From DFXE01 sp032054765 (GTDB lineage Bacteria > Bacteroidota > Bacteroidia > Bacteroidales > Tannerellaceae), in contig DAMBSC010000009.1 of assembly GCA_032054765.1 (NCBI GenBank), positions 171,911-235,910 on the forward strand: a DNA stretch of 64,000 bases, in the 5' to 3' direction. A program made the translations under genes and the position numbers. The notes below the pieces were generated by a model. That model was not told the origin of the DNA. It made no database searches and worked only from the letters and a program-made list of their open reading frames with translations. The first letter of the stretch is position 1, and every line of letters begins with the position of its first letter. Shown in pieces: positions 53,124 through 62,115 of this stretch.

Positions 53124-54227
53124 ATGGCATTACAATGTGGCATCGTAGGCCTTCCTAATGTTGGAAAATCTACTTTATTCAATTGCTTATCAAACGCGAA
53201 AGCACAATCCGCAAATTTTCCTTTTTGTACTATAGAACCCAATGTTGGAGTTATTACGGTTCCTGACGAACGGCTAAATAAACTGGCAGAATTAATTAAT
53301 CCTCAACGGATAGTCCCCACTACAGTTGAAATAGTTGATATTGCCGGACTGGTAAAAGGGGCAAGTAAAGGAGAAGGACTTGGGAATAAGTTTCTTGCCA
53401 ATATACGTGAAACAGATGCTATTTTACATGTATTACGCTGTTTCGACGATGAGAATATTACCCATGTAGATGGAACTGTCGATCCGGTAAGAGATAAAGA
53501 GATCATTGATGCCGAACTACAGATAAAAGATCTGGAAACGGTGGATAGCCGTATTACTAAAGTGCAAAAGCAAGCTCAAACAGGTGGTGATAAACAAGCA
53601 AAATTGGTGTATGATGTTCTGATAAAGTTTAAAGCAGCTTTAGACCAGGGGAAAAGTGCTCGTACTGTTTCCTTTGACACTAAAGACGAGCAAAAAGTAG
53701 CACGTGAGTTATTCCTACTTACCAGTAAACCGGTTATGTATATTTGCAATGTAGATGAAGCAAGCGCTGTTGATGGAAACAAATATGTGGATGCTGTACG
53801 TGAAGCAGTAAAAGACGAGAACGCTGAAATATTAATTGTTGCAGCCAAGATAGAAAGTGAAATTGCAGAATTCGAGACATATGACGAACGTCAGATGTTC
53901 CTTTCAGAAATAGGGCTGGAAGAATCAGGAGTAAACCGGTTGATTAAATCCGCTTATAAGCTATTGAATCTTGAAACTTTCTTAACGGCAGGTGTTCAGG
54001 AAGTTCGTGCCTGGACATACTTAAAAGGGAGTAAAGCTCCACAATGTGCAGGTGTAATCCATACCGATTTTGAGAAGGGATTTATTCGTGCCGAAGTTAT
54101 CAAGTATGAAGATTATATCAAATACGGATCAGAAGCTGCAGTAAAAGAGGCTGGCAAAATGAGTGTTGAGGGCAAAGAATATATTGTACAAGACGGAGAT
54201 ATTATGCATTTCCGGTTCAATGTGTAA
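53124..54227 (+). CDS. ychF: Redox-regulated ATPase/GTPase YchF (OLA1)
   Basis: The 367-residue universal P-loop protein binds ATP in preference to GTP and associates with ribosomes. G1 GLPNVGKSTLFN is at residues 8-19, G3 DIAGLVKGASKGEGLGN and a NxxE-like element (CNVDEAS) follow, and the C-terminal TGS domain ends the protein (LKGSKAPQCAGVIHTDFEKGF). The length is standard. It has a well-formed promoter and a strong terminator, so it is monocistronic. Confidence 0.95.
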   Translation: MALQCGIVGLPNVGKSTLFNCLSNAKAQSANFPFCTIEPNVGVITVPDERLNKLAELINPQRIVPTTVEIVDIAGLVKGASKGEGLGNKFLANIRETDAILHVLRCFDDENITHVDGTVDPVRDKEIIDAELQIKDLETVDSRITKVQKQAQTGGDKQAKLVYDVLIKFKAALDQGKSARTVSFDTKDEQKVARELFLLTSKPVMYICNVDEASAVDGNKYVDAVREAVKDENAEILIVAAKIESEIAEFETYDERQMFLSEIGLEESGVNRLIKSAYKLLNLETFLTAGVQEVRAWTYLKGSKAPQCAGVIHTDFEKGFIRAEVIKYEDYIKYGSEAAVKEAGKMSVEGKEYIVQDGDIMHFRFNV

Positions 54228-54250
54228 AATACTTTCTGTAAAATAGATAG

Positions 54251-54284
54251 ATGGTTCAGACAAGTTGTCTGAACCATTTTTTTT
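54251..54284 (+). terminator. Rho-independent terminator of ychF
   Basis: A perfect 11-bp stem, ATGGTTCAGAC / GTCTGAACCAT with a 5-nt loop, is followed by a T-run. Confidence 0.9.
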
Positions 54285-54444
54285 AATTTCTATATGTTTG
54301 CTATAATACAAGCATTCTTCTTTTATATTTTTTTATGATTCCTCTTTATACATAAAATAGAGAAACAAATACCTTCGTGGCAGATAGTACCAAAAGTTGT
54401 CTTGCTTGAAATAGCGGAATATATACAACAAAAATCCAGCAATT

Positions 54445-54783
54445 ATGAAGAATAGATTTATTTTCCATTATGTTTTTCTCAGAAGTATATTTCTCCCTTC
54501 TTTTTCAATTGGAGCTACTTTAGCTTTATTTGGGTTAATGGCCTCTTTATCTGCTTTACCTGCATCTTTCATAGAATGGACCAGCTATTTCTTGTCATTC
54601 ATTCCGTATGGTTTGATAATAATTTTGTTTTATAAAGAAATGGCTCATAATGAGCAATATTATTTCTATTACAATCAGGGAATTACAAAATATGAACTCT
54701 GGATCGTTTCTTTTGTTCTTTTTGGCTCATTGTATATTATTTTTAATTCAATAGTAGAGATATGCCGATATGTCTTGAAGTAG
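54445..54783 (+). CDS. Small membrane protein partner of the ABC ATPase
   Basis: The 112-residue protein has three predicted membrane helices (~10-35, 44-60 and 86-108) and no recognised domain. It overlaps the following ABC ATPase gene by 22 bp, indicating translational coupling. It may be a membrane anchor or half-permease for that ATPase. It is too short to be a complete ABC permease. Confidence 0.6.
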   Translation: MKNRFIFHYVFLRSIFLPSFSIGATLALFGLMASLSALPASFIEWTSYFLSFIPYGLIIILFYKEMAHNEQYYFYYNQGITKYELWIVSFVLFGSLYIIFNSIVEICRYVLK

Positions 54784-55433
54784 ACAGTATAGTCAAAAAT
54801 TTTGGAGAGAAGACGATCCTTTCAGACATTTATCTCTCTTGTGTCCCTGGTGATGTTATTGGATTATTCGGCAGAAACGGAACTGGAAAATCTACTCTAT
54901 TAAAGATCATTTTCGGTACGTTGAAAGGTGACAGAAGTTTTATCAGAATCAATGAACAAGTGCAGCGAAGAGCTGCATTTCGCTCAGGTTTATTAGCTTA
55001 TTTACCTCAACATAATTTTCTTTTACCAGAACTGACTGTTACTAAAACAACAGAGTTGTATATCCCTAAAGAGCAGAAAAACGAATTTCTTGGCGATAAA
55101 AATCTTTTCAAAATAAGAAAATCCAAAGTAAATGAATTGTCGGGTGGAGAACAAAGGTACTTAGAAATCAAGCTGATTCTTTTTTCCAAAGCATCGTTTA
55201 TCCTCCTGGATGAACCATTTAATGGTCTTTCTCCAGTAACGGCAGAATCAGTAAGAGAACAGATTAACAGATCGGCCAAAACAAAAGGAATAATTCTCAC
55301 CGATCACAACTTTAGGGAAGTACATAAATGTGTTAATCGAATTATGTTATTAGATGATTGTTACCTGAGAGAACTTAAAGACCCTCAAGCTTTAATTCCT
55401 TACGGGTACTATGAAGAAAGAGAAAGTGATTAA
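54762..55433 (+). CDS. ABC transporter ATP-binding protein
   Basis: The 223-residue stand-alone ATPase has Walker A GLFGRNGTGKSTLLK (~35), Q-loop LPQHNF, signature LSGGEQRYLEI, Walker B FILLDEPFNGL and H-loop TDHNFREV. The short length and LSGGEQRYLE form resemble the LptB/LivF group. No full permease gene lies nearby, only the coupled 112-residue membrane protein. Substrate and direction are unknown. Confidence 0.85.
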   Translation: MPICLEVDSIVKNFGEKTILSDIYLSCVPGDVIGLFGRNGTGKSTLLKIIFGTLKGDRSFIRINEQVQRRAAFRSGLLAYLPQHNFLLPELTVTKTTELYIPKEQKNEFLGDKNLFKIRKSKVNELSGGEQRYLEIKLILFSKASFILLDEPFNGLSPVTAESVREQINRSAKTKGIILTDHNFREVHKCVNRIMLLDDCYLRELKDPQALIPYGYYEERESD

Positions 55434-55598
55434 TTCTTTATACCATTTGAACAATAAAACATATTAAACTGTAGGTTTCGTCTACAAAACATCTCACTTC
55501 GTCTCATATAAAAATGGGCACACTAAATGCCCTGTATCTTCGCAATGTAAATAATTGAAACAATTTAAGCATTGATTATGAACAATAAAACAAGTAAA

Positions 55599-56201
55599 AT
55601 GAAAAAGATTATTCTATCAACAGTGATGTTTTGTAATGTATTTTTTGCAACCGTTCAGGCTCAAACCACTACATCCTTCGGAGTAAAACTAAACGGGAAT
55701 CTCACAAATGTAAAATTATCAGATGTGTCTGGTACTAGTAGTTCTTTTAAGCCTGGTGGGGCTATTGGTGGATTTGTAAAAATAGAGTTTGGCAAGAACT
55801 TCGCCTTACAGCCCGAATTACTCTTGAATTATACCGAATCAAAAATCAAAATCTATAATGAAAAAAACAGGTTTAAATATGCAGGAGTTGAAGTCCCTAT
55901 CTATGGAATCGGACAATTTACAGCAGGAAAAGGGAAAATATTTATCGGTGCAGGTCCACATATTGGATATGGTTTCAGCATTGACTCCAAAACAGAAAAA
56001 CTACCTGAAAACGCTCCCGGCAGCAATCAAATAGAACTCGACCATTGGTATATGGGAGGAGGAGCCATTGCCGGATACGAATTTCACAATGGGATAACGA
56101 TTAATGCAAGTTACCAATTAGGCTTCGATCTGAGCTCTAAAAGCAAAAGCTCTGACGTCAAGACCCAGACTATCAGCTTGGGAGTAGGATATAAATTCTG
56201 A
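55599..56201 (+). CDS. Outer-membrane beta-barrel (porin-family) protein
   Basis: About 200 residues from MKKIILSTV; earlier in-frame starts at 55578 (ATG) and 55572 (TTG) are possible. The signal peptide ends TVQAQ. The rest is barrel-like, of the PorT/OmpA-barrel size class: SFGVKLNGNLTNVKL, PGGAIGGFVKIEFGKNFALQPELLLNY, FIGAGPHIGYGF and a C-terminal SLGVGYKF. It ends at a perfect 15-bp terminator stem. Function is unknown. Confidence 0.75.
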   Translation: MKKIILSTVMFCNVFFATVQAQTTTSFGVKLNGNLTNVKLSDVSGTSSSFKPGGAIGGFVKIEFGKNFALQPELLLNYTESKIKIYNEKNRFKYAGVEVPIYGIGQFTAGKGKIFIGAGPHIGYGFSIDSKTEKLPENAPGSNQIELDHWYMGGGAIAGYEFHNGITINASYQLGFDLSSKSKSSDVKTQTISLGVGYKF

Positions 56202-56209
56202 GATGGCAT

Positions 56210-56250
56210 AACCTTATTTTCCTTCTGGATAAGGAAAATAAGGTTTTTTA
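56210..56250 (+). terminator. Rho-independent terminator
   Basis: A perfect 15-bp stem, with arms at 56210-56224 and 56231-56245, a 6-nt loop and a trailing T-run, lies downstream of the porin-family gene. Confidence 0.9.
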
Positions 56251-56278
56251 GATATTATGAAGAATGAAAAATATTGTG

Positions 56279-56286
56279 TATGTTTG
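56279..56286 (+). promoter_or_regulatory. TATGTTTG -7 element of the GH88 gene
   Basis: TATGTTTG fits TAnnTTTG and lies inside the longest reading frame of the GH88 gene, supporting the start at 56311 rather than 56257. Confidence 0.4.
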
Positions 56287-56310
56287 CGAAAACACAAAAA
56301 ATATTTTCTC

Positions 56311-57501
56311 ATGAGAAAAGCCGCATTTATTTTAGTTCCAATTGTTTGTTTTTTACTTATAGGTTGCAATAATGAAGAGCCCCTATCTTCAGTTATTGAA
56401 CGAGGACTGAAAAGATCAACAGAACAATCTTTGCTTATGGCAAAAGAGCTGGAAAATCAGGAAGGAAGGCTTCCTAAGACAATCAAGAAAGATGGTACAC
56501 TTGAAACCAGCGATTATGCTTGGTGGTGCAGTGGTTTCTTTCCGGGTGTACTTTGGTATTTATATGAAAATGTTGAAACACCGGAACTGAAAGAATACGC
56601 CCAAATGTATACCGACAGGGTAGAACCAGCTAAAAATCTAACAAATACTCATGACCTCGGCTTTATGCTGTTCTGTAGCTTTGGGAATGGATACCGTATA
56701 ACCAAAAATCCACATTATAAAGAAGTCCTGATAACCGGAGCTCATTCGTTGGCTACTCGTTATGATCCTTCAATATGCGCTATACGTTCCTGGGACTTCA
56801 ATAAAGACAAATGGCAATATCCTGTTATTATTGACAACATGATGAATCTTGAACTATTCACCTGGGTGGCTAAAGAAACAGGAGATAAGCAGTTCAATGA
56901 AATAGCGAATTCGCATGCTGTAAAAACAATGGAGCATCATTTTCGTCCGGATAATAGCAGTTTCCATGTTGTCTCTTACGATACTATTTCAGGCAAACCT
57001 CATATCAAGCAGACGCATCAGGGATTAGCTAATGAATCCGCTTGGGCAAGAGGGCAGGCATGGGGATTATATGGATATACCGTGATGGCCCGTGAAACAG
57101 GAGATAACAAATATCTAGATCAAGCACGTAATATAGCACGTTTCATTATGGATCACCCGAATCTGCCTGAAGATAAAATCCCATATTGGGACTTCGACGA
57201 TCCGAAAATTCCGGATGTTCCCCGTGATGCTTCGGCTGCCGCTATTATTGCTTCGGCACTTATTGAATTAAGTCAATTGGATAATACTGATTTCGGTAAA
57301 CAATGTCTGGCACTGGCAGAGATCCAAATCCGCTCATTGACTTCTCCTCACTATCTTGCTGAGCAAGGTACGAACCATAATTTTATTCTAATGCATTCTA
57401 CAGGGCATTTGCCTGGTAATTCAGAAGTAGATGTTCCCTTAACCTATGCTGATTATTATTATGTAGAAGCACTTATGCGATTGAAGAAACTTAATAAATA
57501 A
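56311..57501 (+). CDS. Unsaturated glucuronyl hydrolase, GH88, lipoprotein
   Basis: About 396 residues from MRKAAFILV. The lipoprotein signal ends LLIGC. It has the GH88 (alpha/alpha)6 barrel with candidate catalytic aspartates in THDLGFMLF and DNMMNLELF, plus WWCSGFFPGVLWYLYE and RGQAWGLYGYT. The enzyme removes the 4,5-unsaturated uronic acid left at the end of oligosaccharides by polysaccharide lyases, as from glycosaminoglycans or related polymers. With the DUF2264 and kduI genes downstream it forms an unsaturated-uronate catabolic cluster. No lyase gene is in the window. Confidence 0.92.
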   Translation: MRKAAFILVPIVCFLLIGCNNEEPLSSVIERGLKRSTEQSLLMAKELENQEGRLPKTIKKDGTLETSDYAWWCSGFFPGVLWYLYENVETPELKEYAQMYTDRVEPAKNLTNTHDLGFMLFCSFGNGYRITKNPHYKEVLITGAHSLATRYDPSICAIRSWDFNKDKWQYPVIIDNMMNLELFTWVAKETGDKQFNEIANSHAVKTMEHHFRPDNSSFHVVSYDTISGKPHIKQTHQGLANESAWARGQAWGLYGYTVMARETGDNKYLDQARNIARFIMDHPNLPEDKIPYWDFDDPKIPDVPRDASAAAIIASALIELSQLDNTDFGKQCLALAEIQIRSLTSPHYLAEQGTNHNFILMHSTGHLPGNSEVDVPLTYADYYYVEALMRLKKLNK

Positions 57502-57506
57502 ACACC

Positions 57507-58736
57507 GTGAAAGAGAAAATTATACTAGTAATAAGTGTTTCCTTTTTATTTTATCATTTGGGAATAGCAGCTAATAATACCAATAAGACTACTGGAGCAG
57601 AAGATAGAGCATATTGGGTAGAGACATTGGTTAAGCTGGCTGATCCTGTCTTGAGCAATCTAAGCAACAATACCTTAAAACAGAATATGCCATACGAGTC
57701 GCTTGGGCAAGACAGGCAAAAAGTATCATATCTTGAAGCTGTAGGAAGATTGCTCTGTGGAATTGCTCCCTGGTTGGAATTAGGTCCGGATAATTCTCCG
57801 GAAGGAAAGTTAAGAGCTAAATACATTGATTTTGCTGTAAGAGGATTGAAAAATGCTGTAAATCCTGCAGCTCCCGATTATTTAGAATTTGGGGAGCCGT
57901 ATCAACCATTGGTGGATGCTGCTTTTTTAGCACAGGCACTACTCAGAGCCCCCACTCAATTATGGGGAAATCTGGATAACCAGGCAAAAAAATGGATGAT
58001 CACTGAATTGAAGAGAAGCCGGAATATCAAACCATGGGAAAATAACTGGCTGCTGTTTGCTTCCACTGTAGAAGCAGCCTTACTGAAATTTTCCGGAGAA
58101 TGCGACGGGGAAAGACTTGTGTATGGCGTATATAAATTCCGGGATGACTGGTACAAAGGAGATGCTCTGTATGGAGATGGTCCTGCTTTCCATCAGGATT
58201 ATTACAATAGTTTTGTTATCCATCCGATGTTGACGGATGTGCTGGAGATAATGAACCAATATAACATAGAAGGAGCTGATTTTCTGGACATACAGCAGCC
58301 CCGCCATACCCGTTATGCTGAACAATTGGAACGTTTCATTTCTCCTGAAGGGACTTTTCCGGTAGTAGGTCGCTCTATCGTTTATCGGTTTGGAGTATTC
58401 CATGCCTTAAGCCAGGCATGTTTGATGCATATTTTGCCGGAAAGAGTAAAACCGGCCCAGGTTCGTTGTGCATTAACAGCAGTGATGCGTAATCAATTGA
58501 AATCACCTAAAAATTTTGATATAAACGGATGGTTGCGTGTCGGATTTACGGGTGATCAGATAGGGATGTCGGAATCTTATATCAATACGGGAAGTGTATA
58601 TTTATGTGCCTCTGCTTTATTACCATTAGGACTTCCGCCTTCCGATCCGTTTTGGTCTGATCCTTATACGGAATGGACTAACCTGAAAGCTTGGAATGGA
58701 ATAGATGTCGGAACCGATAAAGCAATAAAAGATTAA
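57507..58736 (+). CDS. DUF2264 domain protein, exported
   Basis: The 409-residue protein has a signal peptide (1-22). It then has an alpha-helical toroid-like DUF2264 domain with YLEAVGRLLCGIAPWLELG, NNWLLFASTVEAALLKF and YGDGPAFHQDYYNSFVIHPML. Relatives occur next to uronate- and rhamnose-handling genes and resemble heparinase II-type or GH105-like toroids. A lyase or hydrolase role is likely but not shown. It starts 5 bp after the GH88 gene and precedes kduI by 90 bp. Confidence 0.8.
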   Translation: MKEKIILVISVSFLFYHLGIAANNTNKTTGAEDRAYWVETLVKLADPVLSNLSNNTLKQNMPYESLGQDRQKVSYLEAVGRLLCGIAPWLELGPDNSPEGKLRAKYIDFAVRGLKNAVNPAAPDYLEFGEPYQPLVDAAFLAQALLRAPTQLWGNLDNQAKKWMITELKRSRNIKPWENNWLLFASTVEAALLKFSGECDGERLVYGVYKFRDDWYKGDALYGDGPAFHQDYYNSFVIHPMLTDVLEIMNQYNIEGADFLDIQQPRHTRYAEQLERFISPEGTFPVVGRSIVYRFGVFHALSQACLMHILPERVKPAQVRCALTAVMRNQLKSPKNFDINGWLRVGFTGDQIGMSESYINTGSVYLCASALLPLGLPPSDPFWSDPYTEWTNLKAWNGIDVGTDKAIKD

Positions 58737-58826
58737 TCATTAACGTTATAGTAGAATGAAACGAAGTATGCAAACCAATAAATAAGCTGCTGAATTCCAT
58801 ACCTACATTTTAAAATATTAATTCGT

Positions 58827-59672
58827 ATGAAAACAAATTATGAACTGCGTTATGCAGCACATCCAGAAGATGCTAAACAATATGATACAAAAAGAATCCG
58901 CCGCGATTTCCTTATAGAAAAACTGTTTCTCCCAAATGAAGTAAATATGGTTTACTCTATGTACGACCGTATGATTGTAGGGGGTGCGATGCCTGCGGGA
59001 GAAAAGCTTTTATTGGAAGCTATTGATCCGTTGAAGCAACCAATCTTCCTTCGTAACCGTGAGATAGGGATTTATAATGTAGGGGGTGGAACAGGTCTTG
59101 TTCATATTGGTGATCAAACATTTGAGCTTGGATATAAAGAAGCGCTTTACCTGGGTTCGGGTGACCGTGAATTGTATTTCGAAAGGAAGGACCCATTAAA
59201 ACCCACGCTTTTTTACTTTAATTCATTGACGGCGCATCGTAATTATCCTGATCAAAAAGTAACAAAAGCTGATGCCGTTGTTGCGGAAATGGGTGCGTTA
59301 GAAACATCTAATCATCGTAATATTAACAAGATGATTGTAAACCAGGTTCTTCCGACTTGTCAATTGCAAATGGGAATGACGGAACTGGCCCCGGGAAGTG
59401 TCTGGAATACAATGCCTGCCCATGTTCATAGCCGTCGTATGGAAGCATATTTCTATTTTGAAGTACCAGAAGAACAAGCTGTATGTCATTTCATGGGAGA
59501 ACCTGACGAAACACGTCATATCTGGATGAAAAATAATCAAGCTGTATTATCCCCCGAATGGTCTATACATTCAGCTGCGGCAACATCTAATTATACATTT
59601 ATTTGGGGTATGGGTGGTGAAAACCTGGACTACGGAGATCAGGATTTTTCAAAAATCCAGGAACTTAAATAA
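58827..59672 (+). CDS. kduI: 5-dehydro-4-deoxy-D-glucuronate isomerase
   Basis: Zinc cupin isomerase converting 5-keto-4-deoxyuronate (the sugar released by unsaturated uronyl hydrolases) to 2,5-diketo-3-deoxygluconate. The length of 281 is typical. Metal ligands can be read as the HVHSRRME block (H-x-H-x4-E) near 197-204 and a later His in WSIHSAA, equivalent to the E. coli set. It is cytoplasmic. Its neighbours GH88 and DUF2264 supply its substrate. It ends at a strong terminator. Confidence 0.95.
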   Translation: MKTNYELRYAAHPEDAKQYDTKRIRRDFLIEKLFLPNEVNMVYSMYDRMIVGGAMPAGEKLLLEAIDPLKQPIFLRNREIGIYNVGGGTGLVHIGDQTFELGYKEALYLGSGDRELYFERKDPLKPTLFYFNSLTAHRNYPDQKVTKADAVVAEMGALETSNHRNINKMIVNQVLPTCQLQMGMTELAPGSVWNTMPAHVHSRRMEAYFYFEVPEEQAVCHFMGEPDETRHIWMKNNQAVLSPEWSIHSAAATSNYTFIWGMGGENLDYGDQDFSKIQELK

Positions 59673-59675
59673 CAC

Positions 59676-59707
59676 AAAAAAGAGGTTGAAAATTCAACCT
59701 CTTTTTT
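59676..59707. terminator. Rho-independent terminator of kduI
   Basis: A perfect stem of GAGGTTGAA / TTCAACCTC, flanked by an A-run and a T-run (15 bp in all), has a 2-base centre. It is functional in either direction. Confidence 0.9.
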
Positions 59708-59823
59708 GTTATTGAATCTTTTATTGGCCAATACCTAAGAAATGGGTAATATCTGAAAAATGGAAACACACGAATAAGAAATTATTACTTTTAAAGAGAG
59801 CAAACAATTTTTTTATTTATTTT

Positions 59824-59850
59824 GTAACGAGAGAGATACCTTATACGTCT
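59824..59850 (+). promoter_or_regulatory. Bipartite GTAAC-N17-CGTCT promoter (ECF type), site 1
   Basis: GTAAC at 59824-59828 and CGTCT at 59846-59850 are 17 bp apart, preceded by a T-rich stretch from 59808 identical to that at site 2. It lies 29 bp before the serine hydrolase ATG. Confidence 0.6.
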
Positions 59851-59879
59851 AATAGGAACTAACAAAAATATCTAACAAT

Positions 59880-61322
59880 ATGAAAAATATCATACTTTTA
59901 ATCCTGGTTTTATTTTGTTTGTCATGTTCTGACAAGCAGCAGCAGTTAACAGATAAATTACCTAGAAGTACTCCCGAAAAAGAAGGAGTTGATTCAGAGG
60001 GGATAGTTAATTTTCTGGAAGTAATTGAGGAACATAAGCGTGAATTGCATAGCTTCATGTTTTTACGTCATGGAAATGTTATAGCCGAAGGTTGGGCAAA
60101 CCCATTCTGTGACAGTCTGAACCATACGTTATATTCAGTAACTAAAACATTTACATCTACAGCTGTAGGCTTTGCAGTGTCTGAAAATCTTCTGTCGGTG
60201 GATGATAAAGTTCTGAAGTTCTTTCCTGAATCTCTACCTGATACAATAAGCTCTTACCTTGATTCGCTTTCGGTTAAGCACTTATTATCCATGTCGGCAG
60301 GACAAAACCCCGAGCCTATGTTCTCTCTGGAAGACACGAACAGTGTAAGAACATTTCTTGCCGTACCTATCGTTAACAAACCAGGAACAAAGTTTCTTTA
60401 TAATTCATACGCTTCGCACATATTATCGGCAATCGTTCAAAAGGTTTCCGGTCAGAAAATACACGACTATCTTCAACCCCGCTTGTTTGAGCCACTGGCA
60501 ATAAAAAATGTGGATTGGATGGAAGATGGCGCAGGTATTAATGTGGGTGGTTGGGGCTTAAGTGTAAAAACCGAAGACCTGGCAAAGCTTGGACAATTCT
60601 ATCTACAAAAGGGGAAATGGAACGGAAAACAGTTATTACCCGAAGCATGGATTGAAGAAGCAACAAGTAAAAAGATCGATCAGGCTCCCAATTTACCTAA
60701 AGAAGAAAAAGTAGGAAACGATTGGCAACAAGGATATTGTTATCAGATATGGAGAAGTGTACATGGTTACAGAGCCGATGGAGCATACGGGCAATATATT
60801 GTAGTGCTACCTGAAGAAGACATGGTGGTTGCCATTACCTCTTACGTATCTGACATGCAAGAAATACTCACTTTTCTCTGGAAACATCTGATACCTGCAA
60901 TTCATGACAAAGCGTTACCTCAAAACACGGAAAATCAAACAAAAATAATGGAGCTGACAGCCAAACTGGAAATTCCTCTGGCAGGTGGATGGTCCGAATC
61001 ACCTATAGAGGACACTATATCGGATAAAACATATGAAATATTCCCTAATGATTATCAGATAGAAAGCATAAAAGTCAAGTTCGACAAAGACACTTGCATA
61101 TTAGAAGCAAAAGGAGGCTTCGGAGATCAGGTTTTAGATTTTGGAAAAGGTTTTTGGGCAAGTTCCGGAAGTTGTTTATGGGAAGATAATCAAACATTAT
61201 TACTAAAAGTAATGACTCTGCAAGGAGGAGGAAGTGATCGTATTATCCTTAAATTTGATGGAGACAAAATGTCATTCAAAAGTAATAATTTTGCAGTAAA
61301 TGGAAAGATGAAGTCATCTTGA
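59880..61322 (+). CDS. Serine hydrolase, beta-lactamase class C-like lipoprotein
   Basis: The 480-residue protein has a lipoprotein signal ending FCLSC (Cys ~16). The penicillin-binding/class C fold shows Ser86-x-x-Lys89 in YSVTKTFTS and a Tyr motif in FLYNSYASH. A ~100-residue C-terminal beta domain follows (YEIFPNDYQIESIKVKF...). The family includes esterases, D-aminopeptidases and EstB-like enzymes, and a role in drug resistance is not implied. Its promoter shares an ECF-like bipartite motif with the DUF4252/sigma operon downstream, so it may belong to that regulon. Confidence 0.85.
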   Translation: MKNIILLILVLFCLSCSDKQQQLTDKLPRSTPEKEGVDSEGIVNFLEVIEEHKRELHSFMFLRHGNVIAEGWANPFCDSLNHTLYSVTKTFTSTAVGFAVSENLLSVDDKVLKFFPESLPDTISSYLDSLSVKHLLSMSAGQNPEPMFSLEDTNSVRTFLAVPIVNKPGTKFLYNSYASHILSAIVQKVSGQKIHDYLQPRLFEPLAIKNVDWMEDGAGINVGGWGLSVKTEDLAKLGQFYLQKGKWNGKQLLPEAWIEEATSKKIDQAPNLPKEEKVGNDWQQGYCYQIWRSVHGYRADGAYGQYIVVLPEEDMVVAITSYVSDMQEILTFLWKHLIPAIHDKALPQNTENQTKIMELTAKLEIPLAGGWSESPIEDTISDKTYEIFPNDYQIESIKVKFDKDTCILEAKGGFGDQVLDFGKGFWASSGSCLWEDNQTLLLKVMTLQGGGSDRIILKFDGDKMSFKSNNFAVNGKMKSS

Positions 61323-61437
61323 TTTTTATTCCGCAATTTTCTTTTTAGCTTGTTTGCCTCTTTCATCCGTTGGTTATCTGTATAACGAAATTTTGGCAAG
61401 CGTCCGGATAAATCTTGGAAGCTACACATTTATATGG

Positions 61438-61488
61438 AAAAGGGAGAGCAGGATTCCAAACTGTAAAGTGAACCCTGCTCTCCCTTTT
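61438..61488. terminator. Terminator hairpin after serine hydrolase
   Basis: A perfect 15-bp inverted repeat has arms at 61438-61452 and 61474-61488, starting AAAAGGGAGAGC and ending in TTTT. The remainder of the 340-bp gap holds only the ECF-like promoter. Confidence 0.85.
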
Positions 61489-61601
61489 CTATAAAATCTC
61501 CCCGCTAATCACTTTTTAATCTCTCTTAAAAAAGCAACTCCTTCATTACCAAATTTTACTCTTGCGGATGTTGGTACAGTGAGATTTTTTTTATTTATTT
61601 T

Positions 61602-61628
61602 GTAACAACTGTTACGCCTTGCCCGTCT
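61602..61628 (+). promoter_or_regulatory. Bipartite GTAAC-N17-CGTCT promoter (ECF type), site 2
   Basis: GTAAC at 61602-61606 and CGTCT at 61624-61628 have the same 17-bp gap and upstream T-rich stretch as site 1. It lies 34 bp before the first gene of the operon that encodes an ECF sigma factor, suggesting autoregulation. Confidence 0.65.
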
Positions 61629-61662
61629 TTGTATTGAAAGTGAGTTGTAACATTAAAATAGA

Positions 61663-62115
61663 TTGAAAATGAAAATGAAATTTGTAGCTATAATAGTCTT
61701 GGTTTGTATCTGTCAGGCAGGATTTGCACAATATAATGTAAACCAGCTCTTCAAAGAGTTTTCTAAAGAGAAAGCGACTACTAAAGTTTCAATAGGAAAG
61801 ATCATGATGAGTTTTGCCGGAATGTTCGGAGATACGATGGGAGTAGATGGTATTGAAGTACTTGAATTCAGTTCCTGTGATCAGGATACGAAAGATAAAT
61901 TCAGTAAGGCGATCCGGAGTCTAAAAGATTCAGCCTTTGAAACGATGATCAATTCTAATGAGAACGGCAGTCGTACTAAAGTTTTGGTACGTATTAAAGA
62001 GGATACGATACACGAATTGGTGGTATTAACTTCCGGTGATGATCCCGCGATGGTACGTATCAAAGGGAAGATAAAGAAATCGGATATCGAAAAACTGGTA
62101 GCCCAGAATAGCTGA
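61663..62115 (+). CDS. DUF4252 exported protein, first of operon
   Basis: The 150-residue protein has a signal peptide ending CQAGFAQ (~23). The DUF4252 domain has an N-terminal helix (VNQLFKEFSKEKATTKVSIGK), strands and the end IKGKIKKSDIEKLVAQ. Function is unknown; the family is typically found with ECF sigma genes in Bacteroidales. The last base of its stop is shared with the ATG of the sigma gene (TGATGG), so translation is coupled. A related copy closes the operon at 63006. Confidence 0.8.
   Translation: MKMKMKFVAIIVLVCICQAGFAQYNVNQLFKEFSKEKATTKVSIGKIMMSFAGMFGDTMGVDGIEVLEFSSCDQDTKDKFSKAIRSLKDSAFETMINSNENGSRTKVLVRIKEDTIHELVVLTSGDDPAMVRIKGKIKKSDIEKLVAQNS

Noticed and set aside
55470..55530. 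Repeated TTCGTCT motif with 21-bp spacing before the porin gene
   Set aside because: Only two copies, and it does not match the GTAAC-N17-CGTCT promoter motif.
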